From NCBI RefSeq assembly GCF_009494395.1, contig NZ_VZCB01000045.1, positions 39,206 through 103,205 on the forward strand: a stretch of DNA of 64,000 nucleotides, written 5' to 3'. The DNA is from Segatella copri (GTDB taxonomy: Bacteria > Bacteroidota > Bacteroidia > Bacteroidales > Bacteroidaceae). How positions within the stretch are numbered: position 1 is the first letter of the stretch; each line of letters opens with the position of its first letter. A program made the translations under genes and the position numbers. Below, piece after piece: positions 43,163-51,877 of the stretch. Under the pieces are notes generated by a model. That model did no database searches and had not been told where the DNA came from. It saw only the letters and a program-made list of their open reading frames with translations.

Positions 43163-44121
43163 CTTATTTCCTTTTCTATTTGATAATCGTTACGATTAGG
43201 GTTCTGACGACTGATAAGGTCACCCAGAAATCCGGCTAGGAAGAACTGACTGCCCAATACCATCGCAATGAGAGCGATGAAGAAGTATGGGGAATCGGTG
43301 ATGAGGTGTCCGTAGATGCCACGATGTAAGTCTATGGCTTTATCGATGCCAAGTCCGATAAGCGAGAGAAAGGCAATGAAGAACACCACACTTCCTAAGA
43401 ATCCAAAAACATGCATTGGCTTCTTGCCGAAGTTGCTCAGGAACCAGAGTGTCATCAGGTCCAGATAGCCGTTCACGAAACGGTTCCAGCCCATGAACTT
43501 GGAAGTACCAAACTTTCTTGCCTGATGGTGAACAGGTTTTTCGCCAATCTTTGCGAAGCCTGCATTCTTGGCAAGGTATGGAATGTAGCGATGCATCTCA
43601 CCGTATACTTCGATGTTCTTCACTACGTCGCGGCGGTAAGCCTTGAGTCCGCAGTTAAAGTCATGCAGATTGTGGATGCCGCTCACCTTGCGGGCTGTGG
43701 CATTGAAAAGTTTGGTTGGAATCGTTTTGCTCAGAGGATCTCCCTGCTTGCGGTTCTGCTTATAACCCGATACAAGATCGAAACCATCTTTCTTTATCAT
43801 TTCGTAGAGACCTGGTATCTCGTCTGGTGAATCCTGCAAGTCGGCATCCATAGTGATGACTACATCACCTTGTGCCTCTTTGAATCCACAGTAGAGGGCA
43901 GGACTCTTTCCGTAGTTGCGGCGGAATTTGATTCCTTTTACCTGCTCGTTTTTCTCGGCAAGTTCTTCTATGACGTTCCATGAACGGTCGGTAGAACCGT
44001 CGTTCACAAAGATAACTTCGTAAGTGAAATCGTTGGCATCCATCACCCGTTTGATCCAGGCGAAGAGTTCTGGCAACGACTCTTCCTCATTGAACAGAGG
44101 AACGATAACTGAAATATCCAT
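43150..44121 (-). CDS. Glycosyltransferase family 2 (polyprenyl-phosphate sugar transferase type)
   Basis: 323 residues: a GT-A domain (1-235) with ISVIVPLFNEEESLPELF, VNDGSTDRSW, TMDADLQDSPDEIP (DxD motif) and HQARKFGTSKF, followed by two transmembrane helices (about 235-260 and 275-300). This is the DPM1/GtrB/ArnC arrangement: transfer of a sugar from a nucleotide donor to undecaprenyl phosphate at the inner membrane. It is 40 nt after the DUF4199 gene and ends in the DUF6452 gene. Confidence 0.9.
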   Translation of the reverse strand: MDISVIVPLFNEEESLPELFAWIKRVMDANDFTYEVIFVNDGSTDRSWNVIEELAEKNEQVKGIKFRRNYGKSPALYCGFKEAQGDVVITMDADLQDSPDEIPGLYEMIKKDGFDLVSGYKQNRKQGDPLSKTIPTKLFNATARKVSGIHNLHDFNCGLKAYRRDVVKNIEVYGEMHRYIPYLAKNAGFAKIGEKPVHHQARKFGTSKFMGWNRFVNGYLDLMTLWFLSNFGKKPMHVFGFLGSVVFFIAFLSLIGLGIDKAIDLHRGIYGHLITDSPYFFIALIAMVLGSQFFLAGFLGDLISRQNPNRNDYQIEKEIRCKK

Positions 44122-44161
44122 TTTATCTGATGTTTTGAGAATTTATTTTTTTATCTGAAAC

Positions 44162-44767
44162 CTAATTGGCTATTTTCTTTTTGGCGAATATGGCAGCAAG
44201 TATCGGACTGAGTATTGCTCCAGCAACCAGGTCGGTAATCATAAACATGGATGCCCATGCTATTGGTTTCATCATAGAGATGGCATCGAAGAGAGCTTTT
44301 GTTTCCTGTGCTGTCAACTGATAAGCCTGTGCTATCATCTGGTAGTTGGTTTGAAGCTGAGTCATAAACATGCCTGTATCCATGAATCGGAACCAGAGAT
44401 ACTGCACGATGGTGAGCAGTAGGGTAGCATAGAAGAATGTCTGGATGCAATAGTATAATCCGTGTCTGAAAGAAATATGTCCCTCTCTTACGAAGTCACG
44501 GAAATACTTCAATCTCTTTGCTACCACGAATGGGGTAGAGATAATCAGAATGTTGGATAGTAACCCCAGCATCTGGTACTTTGGTTCTACTGCCATCATG
44601 GTGCAGACGAAGCTGGCTATCCATACGATGCCAAGAATTGCTCCATCTTGACGGGCAAACGCTTTGGTTTGTTTGATCTTACCCGTATCGATGACGTAGA
44701 TCTTAACCTTTTGCGTCTGTTCGTCTGTCTTCTTCTCTTCTTGATTTTCGTTATTTTCTGTATTCAT
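44162..44767 (-). CDS. DUF4199 domain-containing membrane protein
   Basis: 201 residues from ATG 44767 (MNTENNENQEEKKTDE), preferred over ATG 44809, whose extension is unlike the family. Four hydrophobic helices (about 38-55, 65-85, 105-125, 165-190) match DUF4199, usually encoded just upstream of a GT2 gene in Bacteroidetes. Function unknown; an accessory role in lipid-linked sugar transfer is possible. It is the first gene of the operon that runs to the Crp-like regulator. Confidence 0.82.
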   Translation of the reverse strand: MNTENNENQEEKKTDEQTQKVKIYVIDTGKIKQTKAFARQDGAILGIVWIASFVCTMMAVEPKYQMLGLLSNILIISTPFVVAKRLKYFRDFVREGHISFRHGLYYCIQTFFYATLLLTIVQYLWFRFMDTGMFMTQLQTNYQMIAQAYQLTAQETKALFDAISMMKPIAWASMFMITDLVAGAILSPILAAIFAKKKIAN

Positions 44768-44971
44768 TGTTATAATGTATTTCTGCGAATGTAATATATC
44801 AATTTGCAAAAATACAACTTTTTTATTATATAAGGTGTAAAGGGTGAAAATATTTATATATAATTAAAGATAGAACGCCTTGAAAGATAGAAAAATATAT
44901 GTTTCTGTTTGTTTTGTACACTTCAATGCGTCGGGAAACTTTTGTTTCGGTTGTGCCAAACTTAGATAAAA

Positions 44972-45007
44972 TAAAAAAAGGAACCTTCTGAAAGAAGATT
45001 CCTTTTT
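44972..45007 (-). terminator. Terminator of the SRP RNA-tRNA-Thr unit
   Basis: AGGAACCTTCT / AGAAGATTCCT stem (one G-T pair), A-run on one side and T-run on the other; on the minus strand it directly follows the tRNA. Confidence 0.8.
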
Positions 45008-45008
45008 G

Positions 45009-45082
45009 AGCCTCTTGTCGGATTCGAACCAACGACCCCGAGATTACAAATCACGTGCTCTGGCCAACTGAGCTAAAGAGGC
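45009..45082 (-). tRNA. tRNA-Thr (anticodon TGT)
   Basis: 74 nt. Acceptor GCCTCTT / AAGAGGC, D-arm GCTC..GAGC, anticodon loop TTTGTAA (TGT), T-arm GTTGG-TTCGAAT-CCGAC, discriminator T. The anticodon stem CGTGA / TCTCG has one T-T mismatch. CCA is not encoded. Confidence 0.93.
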
Positions 45083-45087
45083 GGGTG

Positions 45088-45182
45088 GACAAGCGATTCA
45101 TATCGCACCGCTACAACCAAGTACCCTTGCTATGTTCCCATCCTGGGGGATTCCGAGGGAGCTGGTCGTATGAGACTTGTCC
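45088..45182 (-). ncRNA. ffs: Signal recognition particle RNA, small bacterial type
   Basis: On the minus strand the ends GACAAG and CTTGTC pair, followed by CATA/TATG and ACGACCA/TGGTTGT helices, and the apical part holds CCAGGATGGGAACATAGCAAGG. That apical sequence fits the conserved 4.5S helix 8: GGAA-type tetraloop and AGCA opposite CAGG, the Ffh-binding site. The exact ends are estimated from pairing. It lies 5 nt upstream of tRNA-Thr, with a promoter at 45224-45254, so the two are co-transcribed and processed. Confidence 0.8.
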
Positions 45183-45223
45183 GTCTCATAAACTTGAAAG
45201 CGGCTATTGCTTTTAAGCGAGTG

Positions 45224-45254
45224 CAAAGGTACTGCTTTTTTCTTATCCTGCCAA
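45224..45254 (-). promoter_or_regulatory. Promoter of the SRP RNA-tRNA-Thr unit
   Basis: Minus strand: TTG 45254-45252, 20-nt spacer, TACCTTTG 45231-45224, the same arrangement as the other tRNA promoters in the window. Confidence 0.65.
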
Positions 45255-45363
45255 ATGTTTTGCAGAAAAAGTTTTGTTTGTTAACGTTTATTTAGAAAAA
45301 GGAGGCAGGATTTGCCTCCTTTTCCATACTTCACCTTATTATATTTAAGAGGAAGAAGCAATT

Positions 45364-45388
45364 GAATTCTTCACTCTTCACTCTTCAC
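45364..45388 (-). repeat. GAAGAGT simple repeat abutting the mutS2 stop codon
   Basis: On the minus strand GTGAAGAGTGAAGAGTGAAGAATTC begins immediately after the mutS2 TAA; related to the blocks at 11846 and 20107. Confidence 0.7.
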
Positions 45389-47971
45389 TTAAAAGTCTAC
45401 CACCGTGATTCCTGCACCGCCAAACTGTACATGCTCATCTGCATAATGGGTCACATTAGGGACGCTACTCAAATATTGGCGGATGAGTTGTCTGAGGATA
45501 CCGTTGCCCTTTCCATGAAGGATGCGGACACGTGGCATACCTACCAGGATGGCATCATCTATAAAATACTGTACAGCATTCAATGCTTCATCACCACGCA
45601 TGCCTCTTACATCCAAATCCTGATGGAAGTTGGTCTTGTGGGCATCAATGGTTTTTCTGGTTTCCTTGCTGATACCGTAAGAGGCAAGGTTTTCTTTGCG
45701 TTCCTCGGTCTTGTCCACATTCTCTACTGTAGCCGTAGCATGCTCCAGTCTGTTCAGACGCATTTTGGTTCTCATACCTCCGAATACGGCAGTAGCGGTA
45801 TCACCGTTGATGCTTTCCACTTTTCCGATAGTTGTCAATCCTTTGATACGAACCGTATCACCGGCTTCTATCTCCCGTTTGCTTTCAGCCTGCACCTTGT
45901 TCTGTGCATTACGCAGGGCTGCCGCAGCCTTCTCCTGGGTCTCCTTCTTTTCAGCCTGTCGCTTGGCATGCCGCTCCTTGCGCTGCTGAATCTGGGCTAT
46001 CTTGCGGGCTATCTTGTCATCCGATTCCTTGGTGTCAATCTCCTGAACCTCCTGTTTGAAGGCATCGAGTTCCTGACGGATGCGGCGGGTTTCCTCCTTC
46101 TCTGCCTGACTCTCTCGAATCTCTCTGATGGCATTCTCAATCTTCTTGTTACTTTCCTTCAGGAGTTCTGCAGCTTCTTCCTTGGCTTTCTTGAGAATGG
46201 CTTTTCTGCTTCGTTCGATATCCTCAATATCACTTTCATACTTGGAGATGGTTTTTTCCATATCCTTCTCTCGTTGGTGGATATTCTGGCGTTTGTTCTC
46301 CCAGTATCGCTTGTCACGGACAATGTCCTGGAGGTACTTGTCGCTCTGGATATATTCTGAACCTACGATGTCTGAAGCTTCTTTGATAACCTCTTCTGGC
46401 AATCCGATCTTTCTTGCTATTTCGATGGCAAAAGAAGAGCCCGGACGGCCAATGGCTAACTGGAAGAGTGCTTTCATCTCATGACGGTCGTAGAGCATGG
46501 CACCATTAACCACACCTTCATGACTGTCTGCAAAATGTTTCAGGTTCTGATAGTGGGTCGTGATGACTCCATAAGCCTGTTGCTTGCAGAATTTATCGAG
46601 TACTGCCTCTGCGATGGCTCCTCCGATACCCGGTTCTGTACCGGTACCAAACTCATCTATCAATATGATGGTGTCGCTATTGGCGGCTTTCATCATATTT
46701 TTCATGTTCAGGAGGTGGGATGAATACGTACTGAGGTCGTTCTCCAGGCTCTGTTCGTCACCAATATCAATCATGATGTTTTTGAATACACCTGTCTTTG
46801 ATCTCTCACTTACGGGGATACTCAGTCCGCATTGCAGCATATATTGGAGCAGTCCCACTGTCTTTAAGCATACGGATTTACCTCCGGCATTCGGACCGGA
46901 AATGATCAGGATACGCTTTTCCTTGGTCAGTGTGATGTCTAAAGGTACTACCTTTTCATTTTTCTTCTGTAATGACTGCTGGAGCAGAGGGTGGATAGCT
47001 CGGATCCAGTCTACGTGCGGATGGTCTTCTACCTCAGGCTCGATAGCTTTGAAGGTATCTGCCAGCTTTTGTTTCGCCTGAATCAGGTCGATGATGGCAA
47101 GGAAGCGGTAACTGTCAAGAATCTCCTTTGAGAAAGGACGAACCTTGTTGGTGAAATCGGTAAGGATGCGGATAATCTCCTTTCTTTCTTCACCTTCCAG
47201 TTCACGCACACGGTTGTTGGCTTCTACCACTTCGGTCGGTTCGATGAAGACGGTTTTACCCGTAGCACTCTCGTCGTGTACGATACCTTTGATCTTTCTT
47301 TTCAAGGTAGGGATAACCGGTATTACCAGTCTGCCGTCACGGAGGGTAGGAGTCACGTCTTTCTCAACAACACCTTCACTTTGGGCAGTTCGTAATATAC
47401 TATATAATGTACGGGAGATACTGCCTTCAGTCTTTGCCAGTTCTCTTCTGATCTGGAGGAGTTCCGGGGTCGCATTATCTCGTATCTTTCCAAATTTGTC
47501 AAGGATTTGGTCTATTCTCTGAATCAGCTGCGGAAAGGTCATCACGTTTTGTGACAGTCGGTGTAGGGCAGGGTAAGGGTATTTCTTTTCTCTGCGCCAG
47601 CCGTCTTCCGGTTCTGCGTGCCCGTCGTCTTCATCACTATGATTCAGAATCTTTACCATGCCTGCGATGGTTGCAAGCGAACGTCTCAAATCGAAAAGCT
47701 CGTCTTCTTCCAAGTGGGTGTTTTCTACTCGGATGCGGAGGATACTTTCTCTGACGTCATAGAAATACTGCAGGGGAAAGTCTTCTACTTCCTCCATCAG
47801 TCTGCGGAACTCACGCACCTGCATGAGCCATTCGTTTACTTCTTCAGCTTCATCGCTGAATGCCATCTTGTCCACTTGTTCTTTACCAAGTGGAGAGAGG
47901 CATCTTTCGCGTAACATCTTGCGGATTTCGTTGAATCCTATCTTGTTTTCAAAATTATCTGGATAAATCAT
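45389..47971 (-). CDS. mutS2: Endonuclease MutS2
   Basis: 860 residues from ATG 47971 (MIYPDNFENKIGF). MutS core and lever (about 1-310), ABC ATPase domain with Walker A GPNAGGKSV (near 360) and Walker B ILIDEFGTGTEP, a long Glu/Lys/Arg-rich coiled coil (about 515-660), KOW-like region, and a C-terminal Smr nuclease domain (LDVRGMRGDEALNAV, HGKGNGIL). MutS2 acts on recombination intermediates and, in some bacteria, on collided ribosomes. An ATG 12 codons upstream is rejected because a consensus promoter (47977-48007) overlaps it. Its predicted start site is at or next to ATG 47971. Confidence 0.94.
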   Translation of the reverse strand: MIYPDNFENKIGFNEIRKMLRERCLSPLGKEQVDKMAFSDEAEEVNEWLMQVREFRRLMEEVEDFPLQYFYDVRESILRIRVENTHLEEDELFDLRRSLATIAGMVKILNHSDEDDGHAEPEDGWRREKKYPYPALHRLSQNVMTFPQLIQRIDQILDKFGKIRDNATPELLQIRRELAKTEGSISRTLYSILRTAQSEGVVEKDVTPTLRDGRLVIPVIPTLKRKIKGIVHDESATGKTVFIEPTEVVEANNRVRELEGEERKEIIRILTDFTNKVRPFSKEILDSYRFLAIIDLIQAKQKLADTFKAIEPEVEDHPHVDWIRAIHPLLQQSLQKKNEKVVPLDITLTKEKRILIISGPNAGGKSVCLKTVGLLQYMLQCGLSIPVSERSKTGVFKNIMIDIGDEQSLENDLSTYSSHLLNMKNMMKAANSDTIILIDEFGTGTEPGIGGAIAEAVLDKFCKQQAYGVITTHYQNLKHFADSHEGVVNGAMLYDRHEMKALFQLAIGRPGSSFAIEIARKIGLPEEVIKEASDIVGSEYIQSDKYLQDIVRDKRYWENKRQNIHQREKDMEKTISKYESDIEDIERSRKAILKKAKEEAAELLKESNKKIENAIREIRESQAEKEETRRIRQELDAFKQEVQEIDTKESDDKIARKIAQIQQRKERHAKRQAEKKETQEKAAAALRNAQNKVQAESKREIEAGDTVRIKGLTTIGKVESINGDTATAVFGGMRTKMRLNRLEHATATVENVDKTEERKENLASYGISKETRKTIDAHKTNFHQDLDVRGMRGDEALNAVQYFIDDAILVGMPRVRILHGKGNGILRQLIRQYLSSVPNVTHYADEHVQFGGAGITVVDF

Positions 47972-47976
47972 GGGTG

Positions 47977-48007
47977 CAAAAGTACAATTATTTTGGCTAA
48001 CTACCAA
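47977..48007 (-). promoter_or_regulatory. mutS2 promoter inside the thiE 3' end
   Basis: Minus strand: TTG 48007-48005, 20-nt spacer, TACTTTTG 47984-47977. The start of transcription is expected around 47971, i.e. at the ATG, implying a leaderless mRNA. Confidence 0.55.
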
Positions 48008-48681
48008 ATATTTGAACCATTAAGTGTGTTCTTTGCCTTTGAAGGTGTAAGCCTTTTCTTGATGTCGTTCAGATAATCGGGCCAATCGTATTTGTGCCGC
48101 TCGTTCCATACTGCCCCCAGGAATGCCGCACCACCAAAGTTCCAGGCTCTCAATTGCGGGATAAACTGGGGGATGACTCCTCCTAAAGCTACAACTTTTT
48201 CGTTGATGATGCCATTGTAGGCTGCGTCTTCCAGATCCTTGTTGGTAAAGGTGTGGTGGTAGCCTTTCTTCGAGATGCTGTCAAAGATTGGACTTAGGAA
48301 CACATAGTCGTAGATAGACTTGGATGCAGGAGCGTTTTCTTCGGGATTTTCCTTGTTGGGTATGTTTAGTGCAGCCGTTACTTCCTGGAAGTTATGGCAT
48401 GAACGGGAAATGTGTCCTTTATAATCTTTGGGAATCCCGGAATTGCGCTTGTTGAGATGAATTCCATGAAGATGATATTTCTCGCAGAGTTCAAAATGTT
48501 CATGTATGACTATCTGCGGATACCATTTGGCATCGATCTTCTGTATTAGATTCTCATAATCCTCCAGGCTGGCTTCGGGTTTACGGAGATGTAGAAGATC
48601 GATACCGCTTTCAAATAACTGTTCTATGTAGCCTGCTTCGTTTCTGATGAATTCAGGCAAGGTGATAACTATCCATTTCAT
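48001..48681 (-). CDS. thiE: Thiamine phosphate synthase family protein
   Basis: 226 residues, TIM-barrel of the ThiE/TenI type: a start KWIVITLPEFI, IDLLHLRKPEAS, HEHFELCEKYHLHGIHLNKRN, YVFLSPIFDSISKKGYH and VVALGGVIPQFIP. ThiE joins HMP-PP and the thiazole phosphate to make thiamine phosphate. An insertion of about 12 residues (NKENPEENAPAS) lies between strands. The usual DHxGQ.D pocket is not obvious, so a TenI-like role cannot be excluded. It follows thiD by 16 nt in the same direction, which supports a thiamine role. Confidence 0.82.
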   Translation of the reverse strand: MKWIVITLPEFIRNEAGYIEQLFESGIDLLHLRKPEASLEDYENLIQKIDAKWYPQIVIHEHFELCEKYHLHGIHLNKRNSGIPKDYKGHISRSCHNFQEVTAALNIPNKENPEENAPASKSIYDYVFLSPIFDSISKKGYHHTFTNKDLEDAAYNGIINEKVVALGGVIPQFIPQLRAWNFGGAAFLGAVWNERHKYDWPDYLNDIKKRLTPSKAKNTLNGSNIW

Positions 48682-48697
48682 GTCATTTGCTTTTTAT

Positions 48698-49519
48698 CTA
48701 TTTGGTAGAAAGTGTCTTGGGTTCGTAGAAATGGTTTACCGGACCGTGTCCATCTCCTATTTTTACGTCTTTTCCGGCGAGAATGGCTCCAGACAGGTAA
48801 GTCTTAGCCATGGCAATGGCGGTATTCATGTCCATTTCCTTTGCCAGATAAGATGTGATGGCAGATGACAGGGTGCAGCCGGTACCGTGGGTATTGCGGG
48901 TGTTGATGCTGAGACCCCGATAGCTGGTGATGAGTTTTCCTTCTTCGAAGAGATAGTCTATCTTTTCTTTTCCGTCGAAGTGACCACCTTTGATAAGTAC
49001 GAATTTGCATCCCAGTTTGCTGATGGCTGAGGCTGCGGTCTTGATGTCTTCTGCATTCTGGATTTTCATTTCTGCCAGAATCTCTGCTTCGGGAATGTTG
49101 GGTGTCAGTAATGTGGCAAGAGGCAGAAGCTCTGAGATGAAGATATCCAGGGCATCCTCCTGCATGAGTCGGCATCCGCTGGTAGATACCATTACCGGGT
49201 CAATAACGAGATGCTGGTATTTTCCCTGATACTTCTTGAGGGTATTGGCAATGGCTTTGATGGTGTCACGGTCATTGACCATTCCTATCTTGATGGCATC
49301 CGGTTGGATGTCGTCCATCACGGCTTCTATCTGTCCTTTCACGATTTCCGGCTCTACGTTCTGTATGCCATATACCCCCTTGGTGTTCTGTACGGTGATG
49401 GCTGTAATGGCAGAAGCTGCGTATACGCCTAAGGCTGACATGGTCTTGATGTCTGCCTGGATACCAGCTCCTCCACAACTGTCAGAACCGGCTATTGTTA
49501 ATGCTGTGTAGTATTTCAT
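48698..49519 (-). CDS. thiD: Bifunctional hydroxymethylpyrimidine kinase/phosphomethylpyrimidine kinase
   Basis: 273 residues of the ribokinase fold. ThiD phosphorylates HMP twice to HMP-PP for thiamine synthesis. Motifs: TIAGSDSCGGAGIQADIKTM at the N-terminus, TVQNTKGVYG, GMVNDRDTI, DPVMVSTSG, and NTHGTGCTLSSAITSYLA with the catalytic Cys. It is in tandem with thiE; no THI-box riboswitch is visible in the 70-nt gap to the GH5 gene. Confidence 0.96.
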   Translation of the reverse strand: MKYYTALTIAGSDSCGGAGIQADIKTMSALGVYAASAITAITVQNTKGVYGIQNVEPEIVKGQIEAVMDDIQPDAIKIGMVNDRDTIKAIANTLKKYQGKYQHLVIDPVMVSTSGCRLMQEDALDIFISELLPLATLLTPNIPEAEILAEMKIQNAEDIKTAASAISKLGCKFVLIKGGHFDGKEKIDYLFEEGKLITSYRGLSINTRNTHGTGCTLSSAITSYLAKEMDMNTAIAMAKTYLSGAILAGKDVKIGDGHGPVNHFYEPKTLSTK

Positions 49520-49543
49520 TTCTTACTCCTGTTGGTTAAATAT

Positions 49544-49585
49544 AAAAAAACTTGGTACACTCTTGCTTGACAGGAGTGTACCAAG
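49544..49585 (-). terminator. Terminator of the GH5 gene
   Basis: A perfect 12-bp stem CTTGGTACACTC / GAGTGTACCAAG with an 11-nt loop and T7 on the minus strand. Confidence 0.9.
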
Positions 49586-49588
49586 TGG

Positions 49589-50542
49589 CTAATTATTGTA
49601 TTTTGTCAATGCTTCCTTTACCATTTTGCCCCATGGCTTGATAAGGTCTGGAGTCCAGTTGCCTGTAGCCTTGGCACGAGGTAGGAGCATGGAGCAGGTT
49701 TCGTCTTTGTCGCTTACCGACCAGTTTACCCAGCTCACCTTGTTCTTCTCCATGACATCGAGCCATTTCTGGTATTCCTCTGGAGCCAGAGGACCGTTGC
49801 CGGATGCTTCCATGCCGGCGCATTCTGATACGAATACAGGAAGTCCGCTCTTTACGGCTGCTTCTAGCTTGTCGCGCAGATAGTCCTTGTGTGTTGCTGC
49901 ATAGAAATGCAGGGTATACATCACATTGCTTACACCGTCGATAGGACTTTTAGCAACAAGATCGATGTCCTGATCCCAATGTGGGCAACCCATCAGTATG
50001 ATGTTGTCTGGATCATATTTCCTGATTTCGGTAATGATGGTCTTGGCGTAGACCTTCAGGTCTTCCCATTTGTCCTCTACGGGTTCGTTGTAGAGTTCAT
50101 AGAGTACGTTTGGATACTTACCGTATTTCTGTGCCATCTTGCCGAAGAAGGCTTTGGCTTCCTCTGTGTGCATTTTGTGTGCGTGCCAGTCGATGATTAC
50201 GTATGTGCCGTTCTTGATGGCGGCATCTACTACCTGCGTGATGCATTTCATGGCAAAGTCAGGGTTCTCCAGATAGTTGTCTTCTATCTGAATGCCCATC
50301 GCTGCACGGATGATGTTGGCATGCCAGTCAGTGGCGAGCCATTTTACGGCTTGCTTGTTGTAGAATCGGGGCCAGATGTTGTGCCATCCCAGGCTCACGC
50401 CTCTCAATACTACAGGGTTTCCACTCTGGTCGCATAGTTGCGCTCCCTTTACCTGCAGTTGTCCCCATTGTTTTACTGGACTGACTGCATACAATTGTGC
50501 CATACAGAAGATGGCAACAATAATGGTCATTAGTTTTTTCAT
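49589..50542 (-). CDS. Secreted glycoside hydrolase family 5 (endoglucanase-type)
   Basis: 317 residues: signal peptide (about 1-19, ending LYA), then a (beta/alpha)8 GH5 domain. VLRGVSLGWHNIWP at the first strand, VIIDWHAHKMH, catalytic acid/base Glu153 (YELYNEP) and nucleophile Glu240 (PVFVSECAG), and a Trp platform (VSWVNWSVSDK) are intact, as in subfamily 2-like cellulases. It would hydrolyse beta-1,4-glucan or related glycans. It has its own promoter (50598-50628) and terminator and no SusCD neighbours. Confidence 0.9.
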   Translation of the reverse strand: MKKLMTIIVAIFCMAQLYAVSPVKQWGQLQVKGAQLCDQSGNPVVLRGVSLGWHNIWPRFYNKQAVKWLATDWHANIIRAAMGIQIEDNYLENPDFAMKCITQVVDAAIKNGTYVIIDWHAHKMHTEEAKAFFGKMAQKYGKYPNVLYELYNEPVEDKWEDLKVYAKTIITEIRKYDPDNIILMGCPHWDQDIDLVAKSPIDGVSNVMYTLHFYAATHKDYLRDKLEAAVKSGLPVFVSECAGMEASGNGPLAPEEYQKWLDVMEKNKVSWVNWSVSDKDETCSMLLPRAKATGNWTPDLIKPWGKMVKEALTKYNN

Positions 50543-50597
50543 TATGTTCTATTATTGTTAAAAATATACTGTCGTTTCTTGCGACATAAAATCGTTG

Positions 50598-50628
50598 CAA
50601 ATGTACGATTTATATTTGAAATAACCAA
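50598..50628 (-). promoter_or_regulatory. Promoter of the GH5 gene
   Basis: Minus strand: TTG 50628-50626, 20-nt spacer, TACATTTG 50605-50598; leader about 50 nt. Confidence 0.6.
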
Positions 50629-50652
50629 ATATTTTTGCGATAAAGTTTCATG

Positions 50653-51528
50653 TCAGCTTCTTGCCTTGCCTCGAAAACTGTTTTTTACCAATGCCGACTC
50701 GCAGTTTTCGCAGAGGGCTTCGGTTGCCGTATGGTGCTTGAACCCCTCTATCATAGCTTGGGCTCTTTCTGAAGAAAGAATCTCTTCCAGGGATTGATGC
50801 AGGAGATTTCCCAGTGCAATATCTCCGTTATGGTCCAGACAGCAAGGCACCAGGGTGCCGTCTGCAAGTACGCCAATCTGTTTGATTAAAGCCTTGCAGA
50901 AAACTTCCCGTTTCTTTTCTTCTTCGTTCTTGCTGTTCCTGATATCGTTTTCGAAGTTGGGCCATTCGAATTTTCTGTCGAATTCCAGATAAAGGTTGTC
51001 GCAGAGGCGGTAACCGTCTGGGCGTTCCTTCCAGGGTTTAGGAGCATATTTTTCGATGAGTCTCATTACTTCTTCGTTTTCCTTGTCTCTTCCGCCCTGG
51101 TTCCAAAGTCTTAGTACGATGCAGGTTCCCTTTGCAGCAGCTTGTGTAGAGAAGGTCATCACCTCGTCCATATAGCTGGGCAGTTCCCCCTTGGCATTGC
51201 TTTCGTGCGAATGTAGCGAGAGTTGTATTTTGTGGGGAAGTGTATCGAGAAGTTCCATGGCACGATGCAGCAGGGTTCCGTTCGATGTCAGTACAGTCTT
51301 GAATCCCTTTTCTCTTGCCGTCGTGATAAACTGTGGCAGGAGAGGGTGGAGCAGTGGTTCTCCCATCAGGTGAAAATAAAGGAAGCATACCTTGCCTTTG
51401 AGCTTGTCTGTGAGCTGGTTGAATTCCTCTGCGGTCAACTGTCTCTTTTCCCTGGTATGTTTAGGGCAGAAGTGGCAGTTGAGATTGCATGTATTGGTTA
51501 TTTCTATGTAACAGCGATCTATCATCAT
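50653..51528 (-). CDS. Radical SAM/SPASM domain-containing protein
   Basis: 291 residues. The radical SAM cluster CNLNCHFC (CxxxCxxC) near residue 13, YFHLMGEPLLHP, and SLHSHES give the TIM-barrel core; the C-terminal SPASM-like region has CCLDHNGDIALGN and CENCE for extra Fe-S ligands. Such proteins modify peptides or other macromolecules, or cofactors; the substrate is unknown and no precursor peptide gene was seen beside it. The final residues are basic (NSFRGKARS). It lies between two tRNA-Ser genes and the GH5 gene. Confidence 0.87.
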   Translation of the reverse strand: MMIDRCYIEITNTCNLNCHFCPKHTREKRQLTAEEFNQLTDKLKGKVCFLYFHLMGEPLLHPLLPQFITTAREKGFKTVLTSNGTLLHRAMELLDTLPHKIQLSLHSHESNAKGELPSYMDEVMTFSTQAAAKGTCIVLRLWNQGGRDKENEEVMRLIEKYAPKPWKERPDGYRLCDNLYLEFDRKFEWPNFENDIRNSKNEEEKKREVFCKALIKQIGVLADGTLVPCCLDHNGDIALGNLLHQSLEEILSSERAQAMIEGFKHHTATEALCENCESALVKNSFRGKARS

Positions 51529-51569
51529 TTCTTTTTATATGGTATTATATATTGTATAGCTAAATACTA

Positions 51570-51600
51570 AAAAAGCCTTCTGAAATTTCTTTCAGAAGGC
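51570..51600 (-). terminator. Terminator of tRNA-Ser copy 1
   Basis: GCCTTCTGAAA / TTTCAGAAGGC stem with a 4-nt loop, then a T-run on the minus strand. An identical copy lies 272 bp away. Confidence 0.85.
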
Positions 51601-51605
51601 TCTTG

Positions 51606-51690
51606 CGGAGAGAGAGGGATTCGAACCCCCGGTACCTCTCGGTACGACGGTTTTCAAGACCGTTGTAATCGACCACTCTACCATCTCTCC
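51606..51690 (-). tRNA. tRNA-Ser (anticodon TGA), copy 1
   Basis: 85 nt with a long variable arm. Acceptor GGAGAGA / TCTCTCC, anticodon loop CTTGAAA (TGA), T-loop TTCGAAT, discriminator G. It is identical to copy 2. Confidence 0.95.
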
Positions 51691-51733
51691 AAATTCGGTC
51701 GGATGACTATAGCTTGGTTTTCTTAAGCGGGTG

Positions 51734-51764
51734 CAAAGGTACGATATTTTTTTGAATCCACCAA
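51734..51764 (-). promoter_or_regulatory. Promoter of tRNA-Ser copy 1
   Basis: Minus strand: TTG 51764-51762, 20-nt spacer, TACCTTTG 51741-51734. Confidence 0.65.
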
Positions 51765-51841
51765 ATATTTCGGCAACTTTTTTTGATTCTTACTGCTAAA
51801 AGTGAAAAGTAGGGGGAGAATGATAAGGGGGTATAGAAATG

Positions 51842-51872
51842 AAAAAGCCTTCTGAAATTTCTTTCAGAAGGC
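51842..51872 (-). terminator. Terminator of tRNA-Ser copy 2
   Basis: Same 11-bp stem and T-run as at 51570-51600. Confidence 0.85.
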
Positions 51873-51877
51873 TCTTG

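Noticed and set aside
44826..45032. 68-codon minus-strand frame after tRNA-Thr
   Set aside because: It begins in the tRNA and crosses the terminator.
45362..46360. 332-codon plus-strand frame opposite mutS2
   Set aside because: Antisense of the coiled-coil and Smr region; no independent promoter or homology.
48001..49519. THI-box riboswitch in front of thiD/thiE
   Set aside because: The short upstream gap lacks the conserved CTGAGA and ACCTGA segments.
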